From assembly GCF_023053635.1 (NCBI RefSeq), contig NC_086183.1:30361501-30425500 (forward strand): DNA of 64,000 bases, given 5' to 3'. This document shows, one piece after another, positions 1-11,400 of this stretch (its first letter is position 1; each line of letters begins with the position of its first letter). The notes beneath the pieces were generated by a model. That model searched no databases and was not told the DNA's origin. It saw nothing but the letters and a program-made list of their open reading frames with translations. Position numbers and translations under genes: made by a program. Source of the stretch: Elgaria multicarinata webbii. Taxonomy: Eukaryota; Chordata; Lepidosauria; Squamata; Anguidae.

Positions 1-345
1 TAAGACATTTTAAAATTCGACTGGGTAGGCCTGCCGGAAGAGACCAGTCTTTATAGCATTTTTAAATTCAGAAAAACTGTTAAGTTGACCATTCCACAGT
101 CTGGGAGCAGCAGAAGAGAAGGTCCTCTGGGTATTTTTGGCTGACTGTAGTAAATTCTTCCCAGAGGACCTGAGTGTGCGGGAAGGATTGTACGGGAGAT
201 GACGATCCCGCAGGTAACCTGGACCCAAACCATGTAGGGCTTTAAAGGTAATAACCAACACTTTATACTTTGCCCGGAAACTAATTGGCAGCCAGTGAAG
301 TGATTTTAAAGTTGGTGTAATATGGTTACTCCTGGGTGACCAACC
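1..345 (-). mobile_element. L2-type LINE fragment, 3' ORF part
   Basis: Read on the minus strand, this stretch encodes the end of an L2 reverse-transcriptase protein, with the family signature [19 protein letters not shown] followed by a PRLWNG-like stretch. It belongs to the same subfamily as the longer copy at 21.7-22.4 kb, which it matches closely. The copy runs off the left edge of the window, so its true end is unknown. Confidence 0.8.
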
Positions 346-3060
346 TTCCTAGCTTCATGTCTTTAAATAGCTATTTAGAGTGGATGTTGGTGTCTCCAAT
401 TTCAGTGGGATTGTGAAATCATTCTAGGCTGCAGACAGAGCTCAATCTGAGATGCTGAACCCAGTTGGGGCAAGGTTCTGCACCTTGGACAGCTCCTTTG
501 GATTTCTGGCTGGTTCTGACTGAAACCCAGAATAGATTCACAGCCCCATCGAAATCAGAGCCAACAGCCTCCACTGGCTATTGATGACAACAGAAATTGG
601 CAGTCTTACCGTTCTTGTTCTCTCGATCTCATGCAATATTCTTTGGCCGTGACTTTTAATTAAAAGACTCCAGCTTCTCAGCTGGGGTGTAGTGAGGAGA
701 CAGATGTTACTCATTTGCAAGATCCACAGCATCAAATACCCCTTCACAAGGCGCGGATGTGGTCAAGATATACAGAGTTTTCTCTTTCCCAATGCTCCAC
801 AATACCTTTTTTCCATTTTAATGGGGGAAAAAAGGATGTTCTACATAGTTTGCGAATTTTATGATTAATTAGCGTAGGGTGTATATACACACACATACAC
901 ATTGGAAGATTTAATTAATCACGCTGTTTACTCAAAGTTTGCAGCCTTATATTTAACGTTACGTAGAATCAACTGTGCCATCATCCGTTCCTAGATATTC
1001 CAGGAATGTGAGCTGTCAAAAAGAAGAAGCTAAAGGACACATAGGATTACGAAAGGGAGCCATTCGAGAGGCAAACACCTACCTATTATATCTTTATCGA
1101 TATCTATATGCACACAAGGGAAAAATCTAGCTTAGAATTGGTGTGCCATTGATTTATCCGTTCGGTTTACTGATTTCTCCCATGACATCAAATTCATTCT
1201 GCAAAATATTCAGGAAGGCACAGAAAGGGCAAGGGATACCACAGAAGCAAGCGCTTAACAGAAAAAGACGCTGCAAAATGCACAGGGGAGATGCAATTTC
1301 ATGCTGTTGCGGGGTGAGGGGAATGCTTTTCAGCTCCTCTAAAGGCCCAAACAGTCCTGTCGCAACCCAGCCACACGCAGAGAGAATCGATTAGACGGGA
1401 AGGCCACGTTCTCATCTTTTGCAGGTGGATTTTTCTTTAGAATGCTTTTAAAACCCACATGCAACTCCCAAACATTGCAACTAAGCGCACAGGTGGAAGC
1501 AAAAGTTTCCAGGAAAGGGGGTGGACAAATTAGAGCAGCAAACAGGTGCAATTGGTTTCCACCGGTCTCTATATGTAGATATATGCTCATTCATATACTC
1601 ACTCCTTTGTTATCCTGAGCATAGCGCTGCCTCCGCTGTTTGCAGTCTCACAGCTTCTGGTGCAGCAAAATGGGATTACAGGCTAACCTTTCATCTGGAA
1701 GTGATTCCTTTAGGGCTCCTCTGAAAAGTTCACAGCAGGATGAAAAGCGTCCCTGCTGGACTGCAACATAATTCCCAAGAGGCCATGGGAGCAAAGAACA
1801 GTTCATACTTTAAATGTTGTGGTTTGGAAGCCTGCACAATACATGCAATTCACCACACTCACTCACAGGGGTGGCCAGCAGCACTTTTCACCAGTTGATG
1901 TGACATCGTAGCAATTATTATTCATCTATAAAGTGCCTAAAACTTACTAAGGCTTGAACAGAGATTAAAAACCAAGGCTGCGCAATCCTATACAACCTTA
2001 ACTAATTGAACTCAGCTCCCAAGCAATTCGGCTAATTGAACCCCTAAGTAAACATACACAGGATTGCACTGCAAAACAGTCTCTGCCTACAGGTTCACAC
2101 TACAAAAGGAAACGGGAGGAAAAAAGAAAAGCAAAGGAATAAAGGCATCAATGCTTAAAACTATATAATCTCAGAAACCATATAGTGTGATATCTGTATT
2201 AGGGCCAATTCAAACATCACACACACACCCCAAGATATGCAAGCTTTTGAGATGGCCAGATCTTTTCATCAGGCAAGATGTTACAAAGAATAAAGTTGGT
2301 GAGGTAGGGAGAAATAGGAGGAGGAAAACGTGGTAACGGGATGTTGTAGTCAGGATGTCTGCATAGCCGGAGTGGTGTAGTGAAACCAGGTCTCACGGCT
2401 ACCTCTGTTAAAAACAGCTTTTTGTTCATGCTCATAATCTCTACAATCAACACACAACACTCTTTTAAGTGTATAGTGCTTACGAAGATTCCAGACATTA
2501 AAGGCCCACAAACAGCAGGTAAAACATTTAGGAAAAAAGCTGGGTAGTCAAATATAAACAATGTCTACTACTCCATGTACATAGGATGCATAGGTCTTCT
2601 GTGCAGGGATTGTGTGAACATGCAAAGCAGACCTTAAATCTTTTCCACAATGTTTCCCTCTACAGATTCCCTTGTCACAAGTAATTTCCTGGCGATATGC
2701 TGGGTTCCTCTGGCAAGGTCTCCCTGACCTCTGCTGATTTCTGTTTCATGTGGGGATGCTAACATGACATTCACTGCTATAGCAAGCGAGAGCTACAGCA
2801 GCTGAAAAATGCCAGCGTGAATTAAAGGTGCCTGGTCCATTCTGTCACGATCCAATCCTATAATCCATCTAGCAGGATTGTGCTCTTAGGCTGCAACCCC
2901 CTCCACACTTACTTGGGAGTAAATCTCATTAAATACAGCGGAGCTTACTTCTCCCAATGCACTCACACTTTTACAGTACAATCCTATGCATGTCTGCTCA
3001 GAAGTAGCTCCTATGAGTTCAGCTGGGCTTACTCTTAGGTAATTCTCGATAGGATTACAG
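346..3060. other. Intergenic stretch with small MITE-like repeats
   Basis: No host exon was recognised. About 1974-2085, 2842-2975 and 2976-3062 are short repeats bounded by inverted AATCCTAT / ATAGGATT-like ends, a pattern seen in squamate MITE-like elements. Around 2217-2290 a segment resembles the 3' end of a retroelement, but I cannot assign the family. The remainder, including 400-1970, shows nothing I can name. Confidence 0.4.
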
Positions 3061-3062
3061 CC
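2976..3062. mobile_element. Short MITE-like element
   Basis: The segment starts with ACAATCCTATGCATG and ends with ATAGGATTACAG, so its ends are inverted copies of one another. The interior has AGAAGTA and GGGCTTACTC blocks that also occur, in the other orientation, in the adjoining 2880-2975 piece. Two partial copies therefore lie side by side in opposite orientation. Confidence 0.45.
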
Positions 3063-3429
3063 TAAATTAATTTATATCCCACCCTTCTAATGCCTGCACC
3101 TGTCTTAGGGCAGCTTACATTTAAAACTAATTATAAAATGCATTACCATTTCTATCTACATGTAGAATGGAAGGCTTGCTTAATTTCCAGGGTTCAAGAG
3201 TTACCTTCTTAGGACATTCGGGTGGGAATCACACCCCCTCTTGTTGTTAACAGCCCTGCAAGGTAGAGAGATGCCATTTCCCTACCTTTCCCCCACCCAC
3301 ATTTTTAAAAACTCATTGCCAGCCAAAAACAACAACCCCAAACCAGTAACTAGTATACCACATGGAAAGATTCATTTTAAATTAATAAAACATTTCATTA
3401 AATTATCATGTAATACAAATTCAAACAAA

Positions 3430-4760
3430 TAAGGAAATACAGCTTACTATTTGACAGCAAAGTTCATTAATGATTGAATTAAATTCCAGGCATTTATCTA
3501 AAGGAGAACTTTTATATAGTTCTATTTGAAGTATGTGGCATTCTTTCAACAGCCCCATTGCTGATGTAATCCAGAAAGCAATACCTGGTACAGGTAAAAG
3601 TGTCTGACTCTTGTTGCTTTCTAAGTATTCTAACCTTGCTGGTAAGATTTTCAGCCACAGCAATTGATAATAAATGACTGTAGCACAGATCTAGGGTTAG
3701 AAGCTTTTCACTTTTTCCAATTAGTTGCTATCACCTGTTGAGCATTACCTATCATAAAAGTAACTGGTTTTATTTTAAAATGATTTGTTTTGCCCCATGA
3801 AAAAGTAAAGTAAAGCTAGCTTAGGATCCAGCTGTATCTGATATTTCTTCTTCTTACACTCATTAAAAATGAGTTGGCAGGATTTTTTTATCCGCTTGCA
3901 TGTCCACCGTAAGTGCTATGTGCCAGTATGTGAAAATTTTGCCAACACATAAGGCTTACAAATCTGAACTCAGCAGTACGGGTGTTAAATGGCATCTATA
4001 AATTACTTTTACAGAACTTTCGCAAATTTTAACTTAGATTGACTGCAGAACCTTTTTTTTTGTCCAGATAGTGCTCCATACAGCATCATTATTATTTTTC
4101 TTGCAGGTCACTTTCCCAGCTAGCTTTGATTCCACCAGTACGGCCCATAACATCTGCAATCAACAATGTATACATTATCTATGTTAAACCCTTTCTTTCA
4201 CTTTCCGCTTTCACTATTATCTGCTTTATTTATGTCAATGATCTAATGGCCTGAGCTTCTCCTGTATTGTTGGAGGCAAAGTGCAGAATTTGATGTAGTT
4301 CCTACCACAAATAATCTGCTCAGCCAGTTGGAGGCCCATTTTCATATATGTGTACTAGGAGTTTACAGGATTCCCAACCCTTAAATTATAACTCTTTATC
4401 TGGATTAGGAAATAAGAGATGTGCAAGGAATGGGGGTAAGCAGAGACATTGAAGGAATGTGTTACTCAACAACCCCTCCCTCTTAAAGTTAAGTTTTAAG
4501 AAAGGATTTTGCATATACTAGAAATGGAGGCCCTTGAATTTTTTACCTTACTTCTTCCATAAAAACCCTTTATTATCATGGATTAAACTGGTTAATTGTT
4601 CATAACATAATCTTAAATTTGGCAAATTTATATCCCCATTGGCAGGTAACCTGTATTGGGTCTTTTTAAATATTCTAGGTTTCTTTCCATTAAAAGCAAA
4701 CGGATTTAAAACCACATTTTTACATTTTATTTTATCATGTAGTGAGGTAGCTTCTAGCTT
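3430..4760 (-). mobile_element. L1 LINE fragment (ORF2 C-terminal part)
   Basis: Minus-strand translation near 3870-3925 gives HLRWTCKRIKK, the late ORF2 motif of L1 (usually HLWW.C..IK.FW). Minus-strand sequence near 4540-4660 resembles the GG(I/L)NLPNLRLCYEQ stretch of L1 ORF2, and 3421-3663 would be the distal C-terminus. The spacing and order suit one 5'-truncated L1 copy. It is degraded, AT-rich and lies just upstream of the NAPA CpG island. Boundaries are estimates. Confidence 0.55.
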
Positions 4761-4770
4761 GAAATTTTTT

Positions 4771-4808
4771 GATATATATATATATATATAGTCCTATATA
4801 TATATATG
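4771..4808. repeat. (TA)n microsatellite, interrupted
   Basis: Two TA runs are separated by the short interruption GTCC. The tract sits between the L1 fragment and the NAPA promoter. Confidence 0.8.
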
Positions 4809-4976
4809 AGAAGACCAAATGGGAGCCTTATAAATAAATTAAAAAGAGAGTGACACCTCCCCTCCAACCTGTATTTTAAAGTCGTACGGCCCAACCCCGC
4901 CCCCCTCCTCCGGACTGTACCATTTCATTCGACCGCCTGTGCAGACCACAACAACATCACCCTGCGGCTTCTGGCA

Positions 4977-4984
4977 TCACGTGA
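4977..4984. promoter_or_regulatory. E-box TCACGTGA (CLEAR-like) 1
   Basis: An 8-bp palindrome with core CACGTG. With flanks it reads ATCACGTGAC, one base from the CLEAR consensus GTCACGTGAC bound by TFEB/MITF factors; USF and MYC/MAX also bind the core. Confidence 0.5.
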
Positions 4985-4990
4985 CGCCAG

Positions 4991-4997
4991 TGAGTCA
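4991..4997. promoter_or_regulatory. AP-1/NFE2-type site TGAGTCA
   Basis: A perfect TGAGTCA heptamer lies between the first two E-boxes in the NAPA CpG island. It matches the AP-1 consensus. Function is inferred from position only. Confidence 0.4.
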
Positions 4998-5009
4998 GCA
5001 CAGCCTTAG

Positions 5010-5017
5010 TCACGTGA
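5010..5017. promoter_or_regulatory. E-box TCACGTGA (CLEAR-like) 2
   Basis: A second TCACGTGA palindrome, 33 bp after the first. With flanks it reads GTCACGTGAG, again one base from the CLEAR consensus. Confidence 0.5.
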
Positions 5018-5145
5018 GGGAAGCGGCGCCGCAAGCTAAGCGTCGGCCGGCCGTTGCCCTGTGCGCGTGCGCTGGAGAGCTAGTAGGCGTGGCCGTGTTA
5101 TGTGTACGTGTGTTGTTGTTTTTTAAAAAAATATGTATCTCTGAA

Positions 5146-5153
5146 TCACGTGG
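5146..5153. promoter_or_regulatory. E-box TCACGTGG, third CACGTG
   Basis: The third CACGTG core in 175 bp, located about 235 bp upstream of the NAPA start codon. Three such 6-mers in so short a span are more than chance would suggest, even in GC-rich DNA. Confidence 0.45.
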
Positions 5154-5215
5154 TGACGGGTAGGCGTGGACAGCCGCGGCGTCGCTGTTCGCCGTCGCGC
5201 TTTGCGTGGGCGCGT

Positions 5216-5223
5216 TGACGTCA
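5216..5223. promoter_or_regulatory. Palindromic CRE (TGACGTCA)
   Basis: A perfect full-length cAMP response element lies about 165 bp upstream of the NAPA start codon. CREB/ATF proteins favour such sites in CpG promoters close to the transcription start. The KPTN promoter carries an identical site at 33799-33806. Confidence 0.55.
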
Positions 5224-5387
5224 GGCGTCGGTTCCACCTTCCCGGCGGCGTCTCTTTCCCCGTCAGTGTGAGGAGAAGGCGGCGAAGGGGAAGGAGAAGC
5301 AGTTGTTGCGCCAGCCGCTGCTAGGCCGACGTCGGTCTCTTTCCCCCCCACCTCAGCGCCTTTTGCTGTTCGCGGCCTGTCATGGCG

Positions 5388-5485
5388 ATGGATACGAGCG
5401 GCAAGGAGAAGGAAGCGCTGCAGCTCCTCGCCGAAGCGGACAAGAAAGTCCGCGGCTCCCACGGCTTCTTCTCGGGGCTCTTCGG
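5388..5485 (+). CDS. NAPA: NAPA coding exon 1
   Basis: Encodes [20 protein letters not shown] and the hydrophobic loop GFFSGLFG used for membrane contact. It ends in phase 2 at a strong donor (GG|GTGAGG). ATGs at 5382 and 5388 are in frame and both have G at -3 and +4. Confidence 0.93.
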
Positions 5486-8400
5486 GTGAGGCCTTCGCGG
5501 GTGGAGCCGGGGAGGGAGCTGGGAAGGAAGGAGAAGGGAAGGTTAGGGTGACAGAGGGGAGTCTGCGCAATAGCCTCCCTTCTCCCCCCCACAGAAAAGT
5601 TGGCGCCCTCCAGATGTGTAGGACTACAATTCCCATCAGCCCCCAGCTGGGGTGATGCGAGTTGCAGCCCCATGCGCCTGGGGGCTGCCGAGTGGAGGGG
5701 GGAAGAGGGAGAAGCTGCAGCGCAGTGAGAAGGGGTCTGAGGCTGCGGGGAGTTAGGCGACGTGGGCAATGTGGGGACTTGGGCTGTATGTAGGGAGTGG
5801 CCGGCAGCCTGAGAGAAGGGGGGTGAAGGGGGGGTTAAAAACCGAAGGGGGGCTGGTGGTGGTGGTGGTGGTTGGGGAGGGGTGTGGCCTGGAGAGCATG
5901 TGGGGTAGGAAGGGGCCCTGGAGGAGCGAGTGGTGGAGACTTCTTTGGGGGAGATAATGGGACTCGAGCTGTCATGGTGCTGTGGAAAGGGAGGGGAGGA
6001 GGAAGAACTGTGTGTGCGGCTTGGGGAGAGTGAGGGTGTATGGGGGGGGAAATACGAAGGGTGGTACTGAGGATCAATAGAGGTGGGTGAGGTCAGACGG
6101 GCTAGTAGGGGTGGAGAGAAGTCAGTTGTGTCCTTGGCTTGGAAGAGGGTCAGAAGAGCTGGGGGGGAAGGCTGGGGATGTATGGGAAGGCTGGGAAAGG
6201 GTAAGCAGATGGGGTGTGGGAGTTAATGGCAGGGAGGTGTCCTGAATAGAGAAGGGGGTGAAATGTTTGGTGTTGTTCCCTGCCTCAATCCAGAGGGAGA
6301 GGCGGGTAATCAATGAATAAATTTATGATGATACTGTTGATGGGGTGTTTGGGGAGCAGGCATATGGGGTGTGTGTGGAGCCAAATGAGGGTTGGGAAGG
6401 GATGAAGTACATGGGAGGCAACTAGTGGAGCAGTGGTGGGGCCATGAATTAAATAAAGTTGGGGGTGATGTCTTGCAAGGGAAGAGGTGACACAAGAGCT
6501 AGAGGGTCCAGCATGGGTGTGCAGACATCTGAAGGGGGAAACTCTGGAAGAGGACTGAGGAAAACTGGTATTGGGTGGAGGAGATTGAAGGGAGGGTAAT
6601 CTGGAAGTCTAGAAACAGGTGAGAACAAGCTAATTGGGTAGGGTGAGCTGTGGGGCTGGCAAGTTGAGGAGGAAAGCTTTGGGGATAGATAGTTGAATTG
6701 CATGTGGGGGGCTAAAGGGTATGTGTTCAGTGGGCTTAGGTGAAGCAGCTCTTTCTAGGTAGTGTCATGGGGGAGCTTTAAGGAAGGTGCTGTAGGGATG
6801 TGATTTCCTCCACTTACTCTTTGGTAACATTGACTCCAGGGGAGGCCTCACTACTATTTATAATGGAGCCCCCTTAACACTTCCTGGCTTTTGTACTTAC
6901 AAGGGTGTTTCTCTTTCTCAACGGGAGCATATTGGAGCTTCTGGGAACATGAGTAGCTGCTGGGTATGTTGATCTACAGGTGATGCAGCTAATATTATTG
7001 GTGGGGTGTGTGGCAGAGCTTAAGCAAGAACTGAGGAAGGTGTTAAATCTGAATTGCAGGAATCTTCTCTGGTGTTCACCCTTTTGAGTGCGCTGTGTGT
7101 TGGAAAAGGGCTCTGAATACCTTAATTAGTGGGCAGGTCCAATTATAAAAACAGTCAAAAGATTATTGAGAGCCAGTCGTCCTAAAGGCTACATCCAGCT
7201 CCATTGGCTCTGCCCCTGTGGAAGCTTCAAGACTCCATTTTTGTCATGTCAAATGACTTCCTAATATTCAGCACTGTGTATGCTTTGCAGTGTTTCCCCT
7301 CATTGTTAAGCATGTGTTCTTAGTGTCCACATTTTTAAGTGCTTGCCAAACTTTTATTATGCAAGCCCTGTCACCTGATGTAGGCCGTTCTTTCTTTCTG
7401 GGACAGGTCATCATTAATCCCTGTGTGTTCTTCACATGTATAAATACAATATGCTGGTTATCTTTTTAGACCCAGGGGCTCTGTGAAACTAGAAACTTTA
7501 AGGAAGCTACTTGAACTGTGATTGACTGTATGGCACAGCATATTCTCCATCTTACAGTTTCTCTTGCTGTGTCCAGGTGGGATAACTGGGAAGGAGATAA
7601 GGGACTGCTGCTTTGGCAGGAGGCAGAAGACGTCATCGAATCACCTGAGCCCCTGTGATTTGGCTTAGTTTCTATTACTGTTGCAGCTTTCCAGGCTGTG
7701 AGATAGAGAAGCGTGGTTAAGTCCCAGGTATATTTTCCAGAAGACAGTAGGCAGTCTTATGCTTAGGAGGAGGGGTTGTACAAGACTAATACAGTCTTGT
7801 GCAGGGATTAGGGGTTTGTAAAGGTAATGAATAGTGATTGGTAAGTCTCCCAGAGCTTTCGTCATCCTGGGAACATTTTCTAGTTTCCCTGAGACTAATC
7901 GCCCTGTATTTGCTCTCTTGTTGAATGAGTGTTAGGACGACTGAGCATCATTTTCTTGTGCTCGCCAAGTCCTATTGAATTCATTTGGGCTGTCTGGAGT
8001 AAATATGTCTAAGATCAGCTTGTATCTGCTTTGCTTATAGCACTTGGGAGGGCATTGTTATTTGGAGGGGTTAAATGTTTTAGACAATGAAGCATAAAGT
8101 AAGGCATAGTTACTGCCTGTAGTTGGGCCCCAACTTTCCCTTTCCCTAGGAAAAATGCCAAAGTAGGGAAGTGCCAGCATGGTGAGTTACAGAATTAGAC
8201 TGCAGTAGTCTGCCCACTGTGGAGTACCACAACTGGTTGAAGGCACATGGATAATGCTGGCATGAACTAAAGAATACAGCAAGATATGGGACTTAGTAGT
8301 TCCAGGCTAAATGGATGCCTACTTACTAGAAACATTGCCTGTATTAAATATACCTGCAGCTTTTAAGAATGGTGTAGCTGTTCTAATAGTACATCTGCAG

Positions 8401-11400
8401 CTTTAAGAACAGTGTTTAAATTTGGGTGATGGGGGGTGGATAAATGGTAGTAAAGAGAGTTCTTGGAAAAGACATAGTAGCTGAGAGCAGGGTTTAATTA
8501 AAGGCTCAGTAGAACACGAAACCTACCCTATCCTAATGTGGCATCCCTACTCTGCAACCCCCTATTTATTGGACTAAAATGGGGGAAGTGTAGTAATCGA
8601 TCCAGAATAGAAGGAAAAGCAAGACATAATAATTTTGCATGTCCCTTGTCTGAATAAACCCTTGGGATTTATGAGAAATTCAAATAATGAAGTTGTAAGA
8701 AAACAGACTTTGGTACACAGGACAGGCCTGCCTTGAGGAGTCCTGTATTTGTCTCAAGCCAACACTTTGCTGGGGCCCCTATAGTTCTGAATGTTGTAAA
8801 GAAGATCCTTGTTCTGTCCCTGGTGAAATTTGTCTTTTCTTAAAGACCCTGTTTCTCTAATTGTCAATTTTAAGATAACACTTTTCCCCCCCTTACTGCA
8901 TATGGTATGTAGTTTCGGGTGAATTAAATGGAGAGAGATGATTCAGACTAATGGAAAAGCACAACAGCAAGAGAGATGCAGTCTTTTCTTGGAAGTGTTT
9001 CTCCTTTAACGCTTGGGGCAGTTTCCTCCTGTGTTCTAGCTGGCAAATGAGTTTGCATTGTCCTCTGATTTGTGTGTATGTAATGGAGGAGCTAGATGTC
9101 CTTCAGTAATTTGTGATGAACATGTTTGTATTTATATGAAATGCTTTTCCCCCTTCCCCGAAGCCCAGGGCCCTTGCACTGTAGCCTGTGGGTGCAGAAG
9201 GAGAATTGGTCTGTGACTGCAGTTCTCCTAGCTGTGCATCTGTTTCTCCCCACAGGCAGCATCGCTTATTGAAGCAGCAGCCGCTGCCTGGTGAGGGGCG
9301 GGCAAAGCCGTAGAGGGCATATGACACAGCTGGTGACTCAAGGCCAATTCTTTCTCTTGCACATAACACACATCTGGGCCTTGAGAGGCAGAACACGGCT
9401 GCAGCAGGGAGCTGGAATAGATAATGATTTTTCACAGGCTGCGAAAGAAAGCCCGGTGCAATGGTGGCTGGCGATTGTCAGTGGGAGGAAACCAGTCACC
9501 TGGAGGGGAGGGCAGGAGGGAGCAGCTGCAGAGGAGATGATAAAGCAGGAGCACTGAACTCAAAAGGGTATTCATTTTGCCTCCCAGAAATCTTCCTCTA
9601 CAAGCAATAAGGATGCAGCCCAGTTTTCTGGTGGATAAAAACATTTGCAGATAAACACGTTATGTATTTATGTGCAGGGGGAAATCACAATAATATATTT
9701 GGCCTGATTCTGCGTAGGATTAGTGCTCATCCAAATGAAGTAAACATCAAAGGACTCAGTGGTGCTTTACCTCTGAGAGCGCATACCTAGGCCAGGCTGC
9801 AAGGGTCACAGGAGAATCCCATGTCTCTCTGGAGTTCTGGGAATCGTAGTTCTCAGAAAGAGAAAGTTGAAATTTCTGTTGATCTGTATCTTGACAAAAT
9901 TGTTGTTCCTGAGGTGAGGGGCTATAGTTGCTAAACTGGTTGAGGTTTTTTTTACTGATGAATAACAATATCCTGAAATTTTCTTTAGATGGCCATTGTA
10001 GACGTGCTTTTCAACAGAGGCAGAAGCTGAGCTCAAAATACATGTAATTTTAAGGGCTTTAAGGACACAAGCCTCATGACATTCTTTTGAGCTCTAAAGT
10101 TATAATTGGATAAATGTTCTGCTGTTTAAAGTTGCCAGTGGCGACTCCCACTGTCCCCCATATCAAGCACAAAAATCCATCTCAAGTTCTCAATAAACTG
10201 ACAGGACTAGAGAGGTTCTCCCTCCCTGTATAAGCCTGTGTGGGTGTGTGCTGTTGCACCATGTCCTGCTTGTGTGTCCCTGGTCAACAGTTGTTTGGCC
10301 ACCGTGTGAACAGAGTGCTGGACTGTTCCAGCAGGGCTCTTCATATGTTCTTACGTTGTGCTGGGGTTTGGAGAACACGCGTCCTTGTAGCACAAAGTAA
10401 GAGAAGCTAGAGGACTATGGAGGGGAGAGGCTTGATGGTGGCTGCAAGAAATATCTGGCTAGGAAGCCAAGACAACTTTTTGGTCTGTTTGTCTAGGAAA
10501 TTAATTTCCTAGGTACAGCATAAAGTGCCATGCTGCACAAGGCCGAGGAAATATTCTGCATTCCTTTGGGTACCCAGGTGCTTACTATTTTTCCAGTCCT
10601 GGGTTTGGCCGCTGAAGTCTTCCTGATGCGGTTCTGTAGCTGAGACTTAAATCTTTTCAATGAATTTTCCACTGGCCTGCACTGTTCTGCTGTGTCTCCT
10701 GCTATAGCCAGATGCCTCCTGGCCCAGGAACTTATCATTCACTGCCAGTGAGCTAAACCCTAGCTGATATTTTGCCTTTGCTTGGAGGCTAAAAGCTGCT
10801 CAGATCCAGCTTTTCCAGCCACTGTTGCTTGGAAATCTTCCATGCCGGATTCTGTGCATTTCTTAGAACTGGCTGAAGAGGTTTAACGGTTATATGTGTC
10901 TGCAAAACATCTCAAAAATGTCTGTTGGAGCATTGTCATTTCTGTGCTCCAAGTCCCTTTACTCTGGCCCCTTTCATTTTCAGGTTAGGAAGAAACATGG
11001 ACTGGAAATCCTTGTCTTTCACATTGCAGAACTTTGTTGAAACTAAAACTTCTGGCAAATTCTGACCATTTGCCATCCGTAAGCGCTCTTCTGAGCGACT
11101 GAATTTTGGGCTTCCAGGGAAGAGCTGCTAATTTTAAGAGGAGAGTATATTGGCATTGCAGGCATGGAACAATATTGTTTGGCAGACTATTTCGAGGGTT
11201 GGGGCAGAGCTGACACAGGGTCGATCTTGGACAGATGCAACATTGTGCAGGAAGGCAGAACTGGTGATGTGGGTTTCTTGGAAAACTTGAATTTGATATT
11301 TTTCTTGAAGCTATAAATAGACAAAGATCTGATTTTAGCATGTTTGACTTGCATTTAGTGAGCAAAACTAAAGCAGTACACCCTGCTATCTTTATTTTTT

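Larger units (their letters stand above)
4860..5600 (+). promoter_or_regulatory. NAPA: NAPA CpG-island promoter
   Basis: CpG density rises sharply here and covers the upstream region, the 5' UTR and exon 1. No TATA box sits at a credible place, as is usual for a housekeeping CpG promoter. The block holds three CACGTG E-boxes, an AP-1-type TGAGTCA and a full CRE, listed separately. The transcription start cannot be fixed from sequence; it should lie between the CRE (5216) and the start codon (5388). Confidence 0.8.

Noticed and set aside
5010-5636. Minus-strand open frame of 208 codons over NAPA exon 1
   Set aside because: It lies opposite the CpG island and exon 1. Composition explains it and nothing resembles a known protein.
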